DNA from: Brachionus manjavacas
Lineage: Eukaryota; Rotifera; Eurotatoria; Ploima; Brachionidae
Reading direction: 5' to 3'
Assembly: GCA_019054805.1 (NCBI GenBank)
Contig: JAHQIY010000003.1
Location: 6,324,001-6,388,000, forward strand
DNA: 64,000 nucleotides
In this document: positions 34,904 through 46,241 of the stretch, piece after piece
How the letters are laid out: each line of letters begins with the position of its first letter
Position numbering within the stretch: position 1 is the first letter of the stretch
Translations under genes and position numbers: made by a program
Notes under the pieces: model-generated
Databases searched by the model: none
Seen by the model: only the letters and a program-made list of their open reading frames with translations
What the model was told of the DNA's origin: nothing

Positions 34904-37742
34904 TTATTCAATTAGTCAATCTAGTCTAAATTCATCTATTAATTATTTAAAAATTAAAAAAAAAAAATTCAATACTTTTTCTAAAATAAAAAATTATTAC
35001 ACAAAACTTGATACTTCGTGAATAACATTGATACTTGATCATAATTGAATATCTCGATTTCTAATTTAGATTATTAGGCGTTCTTAAACCTAATTACAAA
35101 AATTCGTAATCAAAAATAATCACATGCTATTCTGAGATTCTAAAAAAATATTTCCAAAATTGTGTTTTTATACTAATAAATTTTTACAAAAAATGAAACA
35201 TGATTAAAACTGTAATATTTAACGGCCATTTAAAAGAAAAACATTATAATATTTTATCTATAATAATAGTTTTTGATACAGAAATTAAGATAATTTGTTA
35301 AAAAAAATCTAGTGAGAACTTTGTCATCACTAATGGAAATTATATTTTTTTAAATTTCAAAGTTTCGAGTTTCTTTTTTGCAAAAATTTTGTTAAAAATA
35401 CTTAATTAAATTAAAATGTTAAAAATACCAAGATAATTTTATTATACATTTACAAATAAAAAAAATCTTTATAGTTTTCGTTGATTTAAGATTTTTTTTC
35501 TTTCAAAATTTTTCAGTTTTTGACACGTTCATCATAAGCCGTTTCTAATTCTAATCAAATTCTATTTGAAAAAAACTTCAAATGCTACGCCGAATTTAAG
35601 ATTAAGATTATTTCTCTAAAAATCGCGTGTACTAAAATCCGTGTGCTAGAATTTAAAAACATATCCAAAACACGTAATTAAATTCATTAGAATTTTAAGC
35701 CATTTTAAATAAAAAAGGACGCTTTTCAATAAATATTTTTTCAATATACAGAAAACGCATTAAGATTCGAAGGCTTCAAATTAAAAATATTTTTAGATAA
35801 TTTTTTTCTAAATAAGAAAAGAGTTTGACCAGTTCATTTAAAAATCATTAAAGATCTATCCGGATCAAAAATAAAAAAATTCAACCAAAATAATTCTTTT
35901 TGGATTTTTTTAATATTCGTATCTTAAAGCTAACAAGTAAAAATTTCCTTAGCTGGTGTCTAAATCTGAAAAATTGTTGAATAAATAGATGATGATAAAA
36001 GAGAAAGAAATAAAATTTTTAATTAGATCTTTGCTTTAACTAATAATAATTTACCTGACACTAAATTAGAGTCTTAAAAATAGGTATAGCTTTTTTTGCT
36101 TTGGCATTCCATTAAATTTTGCATCTAGACTTTTTAAATATGCCAGAATATTTTTTTAGAATTAATCATTTTTATTTTACTAAAAATAGGCATCACAATT
36201 TTTATTTATTCTGATAATTAAATTTATTTTACAAAAAGATTACAATTCTAATTTAATTCTCATTCATAAATTTGATAATTTTTTTGTAACTGCTCTATTT
36301 TATAGAGAATTTGTTTTAATAGTCTTGGCAAGCGTCGAGAGATTTATCATTCTCATCTGATAAATAATAACTTCAATCATATCTTATTGATTTATTTACA
36401 CCAAATGATTAACACAAGCTACATCCTTTAGCGTATTTTTATTAATCAAAATAGAGTTTAAAAAATAATTTAATTCAGAATTTTTTGCTTTTCTTAGTTT
36501 TGATATTAATTTTAATAATTAAAACTAGATTTTTTTTCGAATTTTTACGATTGTCCTATCAGTCGAAAATTCAATTAAAAATTGAATAATTAAATTCATT
36601 GTTCTTTTTTATGGACTCAGGCGTTCATCTAAACAAAAGCTAGTAAAAAAGCTAAGCTTCAGGAATTACAGTAACTGCTCTTTAAATTAATTATTATTAT
36701 TACTATTGATTAAAATTTAAGTCCAATGGACAAAAAAAGAAAAAAAAGTCGAATATAAAAAAGTTATTATTTATTTAAATAAATTTCTTACCCATTTTCG
36801 AAGAATCACTGTTATAATTTTTCTTAATTATCAATTTATGAATTTCTATAACAAAATGTATCCAAATTGTAATACTTATGCATTTTTAGCTTATTAATCG
36901 ATTTTAAATATTCTATTAAAAATTGAAAATCATTCAGTTGCTATGATACTTAGAATTAATGTAAAAAAGGTACGAAAGAGAATTTTGGAATGCTAGAAAC
37001 CTTAGTGTTACCTATTTAGAGTTTGTTCTCAAAAATAAATCTTAATTAAAATTTGCGATCTTTAATTGTGAAAAATTTTGAAAATATTATATTTGTTCAA
37101 CAATTGTTTTTTACGTTAAATTAAAAAAATTTACCCGAAATTCTTTTTATTTATTTAAACTTATTTTAACTCGTATCTGTGTCATGTGCTATTTTAGCTT
37201 TCAATTTATAGGACGATTTTATTAAACCCTTGACTCAATTCTAAAAAAAAAATTATTTTTTTTTCTATTTAAATATAAAACTGGAAAACGTTATATTTAC
37301 TTAATATGCTCATTCGGAAATTTTTAGTAAAAAGCTATTATATTTTATCAATCTATACAATCATTGATACCCTTTTGAGAAGTTTCTTCTAAATTGATTG
37401 ACTTCATTAAAAAAGCGGAAATTTATTTAAACGACATTTAAATCAATATTTTTTTTAGTAAGATAATGAATTTCTAGCAGCTCTTCTAGTTAATTCTTTT
37501 CTCATGATGATCTAATAAAATATAAGTCTAAAGATAATTTGAGTTCTAATAGAAAAATAATGATTTCAATTATATTTTCTAAGATAGATTTATGAAAACA
37601 AGGCTTAAAACCCACTGCTGTTATCAAAAATTATTTTAAAAAGAGATAAAAATTTTAAAATTGATTTGTAATTATTTGAATAAATTGGCTTTTATCATTT
37701 TATCATTACAAAGGCAATATATTTAAAAAAAAGTTTTCAGTA

Positions 37743-38241
37743 AAGGCCAATGTAGAACGAATCTTTTAAAAAATCTTTTTTTTTACGAAACAAATTATTA
37801 TACGTTCTTCAGATAGCTTTGTTGTCTGAGAAAAGCTTGAATAAAAAATTTCAGAATTCACCTACTAAGATGGTTATGGCTATGATAAGACAATGTCCAC
37901 TTAATTTTTAATTTTTAAAATATTAAACTCGTTATTGTAAGGAAATTTTTTTTTTGTTTTTTCAGATTAATCTCATTAAGTTTGTCAAGTTTTACTAAAT
38001 TTCGTTGTCTAGGTCAATGGATATTTACAAAAAATTTTAAGATCTGACAATAACGAGTTTAAAATTTTTAAAATTAAAAATTAAGGGGACATTATCTTAT
38101 CATAGCCATCTTAGCAGGTGAATTCTGAAATTTTTTATTCAAGCTTTTCTCAGACAACAAAGCAATCTGAAGAACATATAATAATTTGTTTCGTAAAAAA
38201 AAGATTTTTTAAAAGATTCGAATTCATGCTACATTTGCCTT
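37743..38241. mobile_element. 499-bp foldback MITE with TA target
   Basis: Two arms of about 190 bp (37743-37936 and 38050-38241) are near-perfect reverse complements: AAGGCCAATGTAG...CGAATCTTTTAAAA on the left against the same series reversed on the right, including GTTGTCTGAGAAAAGCTTG and TTTCAGAATTCACCT. The ~110-bp centre is unpaired. It is flanked by TA on each side. There is no coding capacity. A transcript would form a long hairpin. Confidence 0.85.
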
Positions 38242-38845
38242 TATATACTAAATAAAAACGGCATTGTTAATTTTGGTACCAAGAACAAAAATAAAAATAA
38301 AAATAGCTATTTTTGTAACCCAGTCTAAATCACTACAAAAACTCTGCCATTAAATTTTAATGATTTTTGCTACATTAAGTGCATTTTATACTTCCAGAAA
38401 TTTTTCAGAGACTTTATTTAGGTACCATCGAATATCAAAAGTTTTGATAAGATGTTATACAGGATCTTTAATTGATTCTTCGTAAAAAAATTCTTTTCAA
38501 TACTAGACTAAAAAAATATTCAATTCAAGATAATTTCTTGATCAAGTTCAGTATCGGATCCTGCAAGACCTAAAAAGTAGGATTATGGAATGAAGCTAGA
38601 TTATTTTTTAGAAGAAAAATAAAGAAATTCAGGAAAATATAAAAGAGTTTTTCAAAATAGAAGAGTCGGTTTAATCTAAAGATTCAAAAAAAACTTTATT
38701 TAATTTCAAAGTAATAATATTACAAAAGTAATTCCAATTTTGTTTATTTTTGAATTATCGCACTCTTTTTTTTATTTTTCAAAATCACACGATGATTTTT
38801 ATTAAAAGATGAAAAAATACACAATTTTTTTTTATATTTATTAAA

Positions 38846-38915
38846 AATTAATAAAATAACAAATAATGGCGTATTCAAGCTTAAAATTATTTTTTTAACC
38901 ATTTTCTGTTATTTT
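38846..38915. repeat. 70-bp direct repeat, copy 1
   Basis: AATTAATAAAATAACAAATA ATGGCGTATTCAAGC followed by TTATTTTTTTAACCATTTTCTG. It matches 40650-40718 almost exactly, 1.8 kb away, in the same orientation. No terminal inverted repeat is apparent. Confidence 0.7.
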
Positions 38916-40012
38916 TAATAAAACTAAATCTTAAGATGGTATTTTAAAGCTAGCTTTTTAAATATTATGTTAAAGAACAACTAACATTTAAGTTAAATTG
39001 ATTATTGATCCATTAAATTGATTATGGTAGTAATTATTAACTAACCAAGAGTTGGAATTCTTGTCTAATATTTCATTATATGACGTTAAATAACAGTAAA
39101 GAATCTTTTTCTTAGAAAAATATTATGGTAAGTTTGTCCATTTTGCTGATCAAAAGCATAATTTTTCCAATTCTTGAAAAAATGTTTTAATGTTGAATAA
39201 CGAAATTAAAAAATGACACTAAAAGTATCCCAAAATTTAACAAAGAAACTTCTATTACAAAGCAAAATAGATATTTTGAATAAATAAAGAACCCATTAGT
39301 AAAATAGAATCGATTTAACATTTTTCTTTTGAAAAACGAATATTTTATCTAGATAGAAAAGATGGTTTATGTAACAATTTAGTCTTGTTAAATTGTTTTA
39401 GATTCTTTAGTCGAAAATTCTAGACCACAGCTGACAAACGAATCTATGATTACAAAATTTTTTTTATTCTTGTTAAAAAAATAAAAAAATTGCCTTAAAA
39501 TATTTAAAACTTGCCTAATCTAGGAAGATAAAACGTCATATTACAATATAACATGATATAAGCGATTACATAAATTGAAAATGAACATGATTAGCTTAAA
39601 ATAAACTTAGAATTAAAAATTAAATTTTAGAATAAAGATGAATTTTTTTTAACTTCAACTATTAAAACTTTTGAAATTTGAGTGCTTTTTTTCTATCTGC
39701 TTTCTTTTATAATATAACTAAAATAAGATTCTAACAAGAATCTATTTTTAAAATTTCCAAAAACTTCACTTTAATTCTTAAAAATTTTTTTAAAGTTTTT
39801 TCAGATTCTTGAGACAAAACTTACAAAAATTTTCTATTGCTTATAGCATGATTTTGTAAAAAACTGGGTTTATGATCTAAGATCTGATTATTTCGTTATA
39901 GATTAATTTACAAATCTTGGCAAATTAAGAATTTCTAAGGTTTCTTTTGATCAACAAAATATTATAAGAATCTTGGATACTGCATTTTCCTAAAGCCTTG
40001 GTTTACAAGGCT

Positions 40013-40062
40013 AAACGCTTTTGAGCGTTAGTGTAGATAGAAATATCTATACTGCAGATTCT
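40013..40062. other. Two adjacent small stem-loops
   Basis: AACGCT TTTG AGCGTT is followed directly by GTGTAGATA GAAA TATCTATAC. Each has a tetraloop-sized turn. They could be a structured RNA or chance; no flanking gene explains them. Confidence 0.25.
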
Positions 40063-40649
40063 ACTACTACTACTAAGAATTTTATCATGGTAGCTGTTAC
40101 ATTTTGTAGAATGAGTTTTAGACCTAACCAAAAAAAACTATTTCAATTTTAAATTAATTTTTGTTTTTGTTCTTGGATCCAAAATTCACAATACCAAAAA
40201 TATTTTAATTGCAAATTGAGACAAAATTGAAAAATATTTAAAAAATCTAACTAAAATTAATTTAAACACAGCAAGTAACAAAATTTTTTTAAATATTTCA
40301 CATAAATGATTTCTTACATCATTTGTTGAAGCAAAAGCAAATAATCTAATCATTAATCTTAAATTAAATTAATTTGAAATTACAAAGCTAAAACTTTTAC
40401 TTTTTAGCTGAAAATGAGATTATTAAAAATGATTTAATATTTGACAACTTTTCAAATCCTGTTCTTTCTTTTCATTATCAGTGACTTTTTTCTTCCAAAA
40501 AAAGCAATTCATTGCAATCTTTTCATCTTCGGATTTATCTACTTATAAATTCTCTGGGAATAATAATTTGCATTCGTACTTTAAACTATTAGTTTTTTTT
40601 TTAAATCTCTGCTAATTTTCACCAAAATTTGAATGTTTAAATGGAAACA

Positions 40650-40718
40650 AATTAATAAAATAACAAATAATGGCGTATTCAAGCTTTAAATTATTTTTTA
40701 ACCATTTTCTGTTATTTT
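40650..40718. repeat. 70-bp direct repeat, copy 2
   Basis: Partner of 38846-38915; differs by one or two bases in homopolymers. Confidence 0.7.
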
Positions 40719-41129
40719 AGTTTTTTGGTAATTGCAGTGAACTTCTCAAAACCATCATCCAAAATACTTGCATGATCTTATCTAATAATTTAAAATAATT
40801 GTTTACCGAATTCTCTAAAAAAATTTAGATTTAGGAATTATTTATAAATAATCTTATAAATCAAAATAATGAAAATTTTAGTTCAAATCCAGAAATTTAA
40901 AATTCGTCGATTTGAAGTTACTAAAATATAAATCTACACTTAAACAAAAAAATATTGAAATTTTAGCTTTAAAAGACTTTAATATTAAGACAAATTTATT
41001 GAGTATTCTGATGGTCACTATGGAAACAAAAAAATAATGAACATTTTATTCGGAAAATTTTTCTTGAAAAAAATTCTTCTCAATAAATTCCATTAATTGG
41101 AAACAGTTAAGATAAATTTAAAGTAAATT

Positions 41130-42220
41130 ATGTCCGATCAAGATATTGATTTTGATTCGACGATTAAATCATCTAGAAAGGTAAGCTTAAAAAATTTTCT
41201 AATTTTATCTGGTTTTTAATTTAATATTTTATCTAGTTAAGCTCAAGACGAAGGAAAGATCGTATTGATGACGATAATATAGACTCGATTTTAGATCTTG
41301 ATGCTTCAAGAGTATTCGTTTTTTATGTCTAAAATTTTTCCACACATTTTTTTTTCCTTTTTAGACTCAAAATCGAAGAGGTTCGAATGCCACAGAAGGC
41401 ATTAGTTTGGATAACTTACCAGAAAATCGAACAAATGCCAACGAAGAGCTCAATGAGCCAAGTTTAACTCAAAGTCAAAATTTTAGATCAAGGAGAAAAA
41501 ATGTTGAGAACAATTTTAGTGTAGATGCAAGGTAATTTTTTCACAAACAACCTCAATTTAAATTAATGAACAAAATGAAGTCAAGATGTGCCTGATTCAA
41601 CTGCTTTTTCAAGGAAGCTTAATTTAAGAGAAATGAATCAAATTGAAGAGAATGGTTTGATTTCAGATGAATTTTTTTATTTTAAAATAAACATAATTTT
41701 ATTTTTAAGAAATTCCAGAAATTCCGGATCTTGAAGAAATGCCAGATCCAGTAGAAGATATTGCTTTTCAAGTAGCTGAAGCTCCTGAGTAGATTACTAG
41801 AATTTTTGGAATTTTTCTCATTGCTCTAATTTATTTAAGTGTTCAAGTTCATCAAATAGCAACATTCAAGGAACTTGATAAAGAATTTTTCAGAGAAAAA
41901 GCATTCCAGTTTTTAGTAATTTGAGGAATGACCAAAAGAATAAAGTGAGTTAAAGATTTTTTTTCAAGGAAGGAAACATAGACGTCAGCTTGTTACATTG
42001 TGGTTTGAGCACTGAGACACAAATTGCCGAAGAAGAAGACGTTATATGGGAATGGAATAAACTTTTTACTGAAGTTGTGTCTGCGCTTACTGCAAATACT
42101 GAAAACGATGCAAAATCTAGTTTTGATGTACCAACTGAAAATACCAGAAAAACAACCACTGATTCTAGTTTGAGTTTAACATCTAGACGAGACCGAAAAT
42201 TTGAAGACATTTTTTCCTGA
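41130..42220 (+). CDS. IFT43: Intraflagellar transport protein 43 (IFT-A), 7 exons
   Basis: Exons 41130-41180, 41237-41311, 41365-41531, 41581-41654, 41710-41788, 41840-41915 and 41969-42220 sum to 774 bases, an exact 257-residue frame. IFT43 is a small peripheral subunit of the IFT-A complex, which runs retrograde transport in cilia. The conserved signature is in exon 5, EIPEIPDLEEMPDPVEDIAF, and the C-terminal block in exons 6-7 has ATFKELDKEF, then NIDVSLLHCGLS, then EDVIWEWNKLFTEV, each in the order seen in animal IFT43. The N-terminal half is acidic, Ser/Arg-rich and probably disordered. Introns are 49-56 bp. Exon 2 ends on a weak GTATTC donor. AATAAA at about 42310 may be the polyadenylation signal. 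The family call is firm; small boundary shifts remain possible. Confidence 0.9.
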
Positions 42221-43640
42221 AGATTTTTAAAACTTGGGAATTTTTTGGTCCATTTATTTTTATTTGCATTGAATCTTCTATTTAATTCTATATAGGTTAT
42301 CATTGAGTAAATAAAAATTTAAAATAAAAATAAAAAAATAAAAATTTTATTGCGATTCTATAAAATAATCAATATATACATTATAAAGTTTAAGTTTAAT
42401 TATGTTTGATTATCTATTTAATTATTGTTATTCAAAAAAGTTTTAGACTTGTTTTATTCCGAAATGAAATTTTATGTTCTTGAACAAAATAATATTTTCA
42501 CCCATAAGGCAGAAAAAATAAAAATTGCTAAATAATATTCAAGGTCTTTTGTCAATAGTTTCTTTTTGTTTCTTCAACATTTCCTGCTTTCATATTCTAT
42601 TCACATTAAAAAATTAAAACTAATTTTATTTGAAGATATTTACTGAGTTTTAAACTATTATATTATTCGTTTAAGTCGATATTGTGAAACTGAGTTGTTT
42701 AAAAGTTCCAAATCACAAAGTCCAAGTTCGGAATTTTAAATTTTTTTTATTTTTTCAAAATTGCAAGTCCGGACATTGACACTTGCTAGGCCGCCACAAT
42801 TACTTCCTGGAACGGTAGATATTACATTTGTATTATTTATTTGACTCAGTTTAATAGTATATGAAAAACAAAAGAAATCGTTCTTTATTATTAAAATGCT
42901 AATAAATTTTTTACGTGCCGATTAAGACATTTCAAAAGATTTAACTTTTTAAATAATAATATTTAAATATCTCTCAATTATTTAATAAAAGGTTTATATT
43001 CAGTATTTTTAATTGATTACATTTTTCTCAGTCTAAATTTCATGCTTATCGGCACCTTTGTAATTTATTTCTTTAGAAAGTACTTAAATTATTTAGAAAA
43101 TAAGAAAAAATTATTATCTGTTTAATTAAAGTTTATAAAATTAATTTTAAAAATCAAAACAATTTTTAATTATTGTTTCGATTATAAAAAAAAAATACTT
43201 TCATTCTTTTTTTCAAAAATTAATCGAAATTTAATTAAAATGTGAATTTTTTTTTTCCAAAAAAAATTTTTTGGTTTCAATTCAAATTTAAAATTTAGCT
43301 TTGATTTTTTTATTTTTATCATTAATAATTAATTATTAATTTAACGCAAATAATTGCGTAAGATTGTTTTTTAATTTGTTTCAATTTTATGTTTTTGAAT
43401 ATTTTCGAGTCCTTAACACCATAGATTCTTGTCATTTAGACAAGCAAGACTGCTATGGTAGCTAAATGAGTTGAAACCCAAGACAGTTCTGTGTTTTTTT
43501 TTTTAATGAAAAAATTATTACCTAAAAATAAAAAAAAATAAAATTCAAGAATTTCTTTTATTTTGAATTAGCTAATTGAAGATAGTTCTGCAAAGACATA
43601 AAATAAAGTTAACTATTTCTTTATTTAAGTTATAAAACTT
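42221..43640. other. Gene-free AT-rich spacer
   Basis: Carries the IFT43 3' end. The rest shows no open frame or recognisable repeat apart from homopolymers. Confidence 0.3.
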
Positions 43641-43647
43641 TATTGAT

Positions 43648-43990
43648 CTAAAAAGAAAAACCGGGCCCGGTTGTCGTCGTAGACTGAACACCGGGCGGAA
43701 ATATAAATCTCATTATATATAAAAGAAATATGAGTAGAAATGAAATAAATAAAATAGATAAATATAAAATATAAATATGAAATAAGAGTGCATGCAACTG
43801 CACAGCGAACCGAGTACATGTGATGTCTTCATCACAAGACATAACCAAATTGAATCAGATATACCATCATTACTAATCAAATTGTGATGAGAGATAATTT
43901 ATTTATTTAAAACTTAGGCTAAGGCCGTTGCCGACCACGTAGCAGTGCACTGTTAAATAAAGCGCATTGCATTTTATTTTATACAATTAT
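43648..43990 (-). other. GC-rich insert with a short hydrophobic reading frame
   Basis: On the minus strand a 66-codon frame (43848-43648) has one strongly hydrophobic helix followed by PPGVQSTTTTGPGFSF and a stop, then AATAAA within 25 bp. The plus strand shows a CCGGGCCCGG palindrome at about 43664. The composition differs sharply from both sides. It could be the 3' end of a retroelement envelope-like or accessory frame, but no family is recognised. Confidence 0.35.
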
Positions 43991-43992
43991 TC

Positions 43993-44289
43993 TTGAATAC
44001 AGTAATTCATATGTCTGTGCCTCGAATCTGTGCAACGAAGGGCCACCAAGCTAGTGAACAGATACAGGATTGGAGCTATGCTGATCGCCTCGCTATCTTG
44101 AGACTCACGACACTTCAGGAGCGCTGTGTAAGAGGAGACATTATCCAGCTGTTCAAATTCTATTGCGGTGTCAACGCTGTACGCTGGGTGAAACCTATGG
44201 GACACTGTAACTCTCTCTCGCAAGCAGGACCAGCCGGCAATATAAGGGGACACAGAAGAAGACTTTCTGGCCAAGTCACGACCATATAA
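43993..44289 (+). pseudogene. C-terminal fragment of a CR1-like reverse transcriptase
   Basis: The frame encodes ICATKGHQ, LRLTTLQERCVRGDIIQLFK, and NIRGHRRRLSGQ. These align in order with the thumb region of the element at 11573-12890 (RRATKLVP, LTTLEKRRERGDLIQFFK, NVRGHKHRLERQ). Both ends are missing: no catalytic domain upstream, and the expected NFFSNR ending is absent. Codon usage is GC-richer than in the other copy, so it is a different subfamily. Confidence 0.75.
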
Positions 44290-44456
44290 TTTATTTTTTA
44301 TTAACTTCTTATTAATGACAAATTTTTTTGGACTATCTATTTAACTCATCAATCTGTATAATCTCTCGTATTCGTCTTTTACCTCGGTTTCGTCTCTGTA
44401 ACTTTTATTGTAGTTCCTTAATTTATCTCCCGATTTTTGTAGAATTAGCTACCATT

Positions 44457-45279
44457 GATGGCTTCCGAGTAAGCTATCTCCGCAAGCTTGCTTGCTGTAG
44501 CTCTTTATTATTATTATTATATAAAATATGTAAAAAAAGAAAATTAGTATAAAAATGTTAAAACAAAAAAAAAACAAAATGTAATAAATTTAGAACTTTT
44601 TCATATTAAAAAACTCTTTCGATATATTTAGCCGGTTCTTTATATTGAAAATTTTACGTAGTTTTGTAATGTCCGTATTATCGCTTGGCATGGATTTTAG
44701 CTCTCCTCTATTTTCGTATTTGTAAACGTGACAGAACTCAAAAAGATTGTTGATTTCCATGTTTGTTGTTTTCTTGTATTGGTCGCGCATTTCTTCCACT
44801 TCCCTTGGCAAATCCTCGCTAATATTGAATGTATTGGAAATATTTAAAATACTCTTTGTATATTTGTTTTGGTTGAGACGAATGTAAAAGTCTCATTTAT
44901 TGCTCTCAAGTCTCAGACTGCTTAGTTCAATGTTTAGTGCTATGAGAAGATTGGTTGTTTTGCACCGAGTTGAGACACCCATGATTATTTTGATCAAGTT
45001 TCCTTCTATGCGCTTGATCGCATTTTTTTCTGTAAGCTTCAATTGAAAATTTTCCAGTCCATAATACAGGACGGATCTTACGTATGAATTGTATAGATGG
45101 CTTTTTATGTTGGGGTGTATCTTATCTGATAGAAATCCGAATTTTTTAAGTTTTGCAAGAGCTGTTACAGACGATATTCTGCGCTTATCTAAATGTGAAT
45201 TGTTTTTATCATCATCATTAATGTGGACACCCAAGTATTTGATATTGTTAACTTGTATAATTTCGCTTCCATCTAAGCT
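44457..45279 (-). mobile_element. Non-LTR element family B, 3' half
   Basis: On the minus strand it begins in the reverse transcriptase thumb (LDGSEIIQVNNIKYLGVHIND), continues through YVRSVLYYGLENFQLKL and IKIIMGVSTRCKTTN, with frame breaks near 44885, and ends about 44600 (NISKEFFNMKKF). The 3' UTR includes TTCTAAATTTATTACAT, a TTA microsatellite and AGAGCTACAGCAAGC, ending GGAAGCCATC. It joins an inverted 5' segment at about 45279. Confidence 0.75.
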
Positions 45280-45890
45280 ACGTCACAGTCTAAAACAATT
45301 TTGGAACCAAAACTGGCTCGAATTCATAAATAGAACAGGAAAAAATCCTCTGTCAAGTAGGACTTTTTGGAGGAAAATAATTAAGCTCAGGTCAAAGAAA
45401 TGAACAAGACAAATTTCATCACTTCTTAAAGACGGTAAAGAATTCAATACGGATATAGACAAAAGAAGAATCTTTGAAGATCTGTTGGCCACTACTTTAA
45501 GTCCTCATCTCGATTTCGTTGAAACAGAGGATAATTGTGAAATATCACAAGAGATAAGTGATAACCTAAAAAATAGGGTACAAAACAATTTAAACGAGTC
45601 AATCACTCTTTCAGAAATAAAAAATGTCTTAAAAATATTTAAAGAACTAGCAGAATCTGGACTAGATCGTATTCACAACCTAATGTTAAAAAATTTACCA
45701 ACAGTGACTCTTTTTGAATTTGTCACCTCTTTAACATGAGTTTGGAATTGGACCAAGTGCCAAAATCCTGGAAGATAGCAACTATACCATGACCCCTAAG
45801 AAATCTTCTCCTAATCAAGACCCTAATAAGTTTTAGTTTCTAGTAATGCTCATGAAAGTTATGACTAGAAACTCGGATGTCTGAACACAG
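45280..45890 (+). mobile_element. Non-LTR element, inverted 5' reverse transcriptase segment
   Basis: On the plus strand: WNQNWLEFINRTGKNPLSSR, then KRRIFEDLLATTLSPHLDF, IHNLMLKNLP and, after a frame change, VPKSWKIATI. This is the endonuclease-to-RT linker and first RT motif of a non-LTR element, broken by stops at 45401 and 45737. It abuts the minus-strand 3' half head to head, as expected of twin priming. Confidence 0.7.
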
Positions 45891-45934
45891 GTAATAATTA
45901 TACGCCTATTTTTTCTTTTTTGTTTTATAATCTG

Positions 45935-45975
45935 AAGGAGCTCTAGCTCGGTAAAGTATCCAAAGAAAGCATTTT
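45935..45975 (+). mobile_element. Family C non-LTR 3' tail
   Basis: TCTGAAGGAGCTCTAGCTCGGTA matches 22001-22021 and the tail after 50686. The upstream 40 bases are T-rich as in other copies. It may be an independent truncated insertion. Confidence 0.55.
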
Positions 45976-46241
45976 TTTGGAATCCGTGTGAGGATAAACT
46001 AGCAGACGCCGAAAAAAATAAAAATATTTATCTATGTTTTTTTTAAATAAATTGTATAATTTTTAGAAAAAAAATTTTTTTCATTATATTAGAGATTATT
46101 TCATTCATTTTATATCGATTCTATTAACTAATCATGTTAGTTTTTACTGAATAAACAACATTACGTTTAGATTAAATATTTTCATAAAATATTTGTTATT
46201 TTTTAATTTAATTTGAGGTAAATTTTATTATATTTGTATAA

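Larger units (their letters stand above)
34904..41129. other. 6.2-kb gene-free region
   Basis: No open frame with recognisable coding character on either strand. It contains the foldback element at 37743-38241, a 70-bp direct repeat (38846-38915 and 40650-40718) and two small stem-loops near 40013-40062. The FUT8 promoter should lie at its left edge and the IFT43 promoter at its right. Confidence 0.45.

Noticed and set aside
34836..35021. 61-codon plus-strand frame
   Set aside because: Antisense to FUT8 exon 1 and its upstream region, with Lys/Asn-rich random composition.
41950..42303. 117-codon minus-strand frame
   Set aside because: Antisense to the last exon of IFT43, which is supported by conserved motifs and splice phase.
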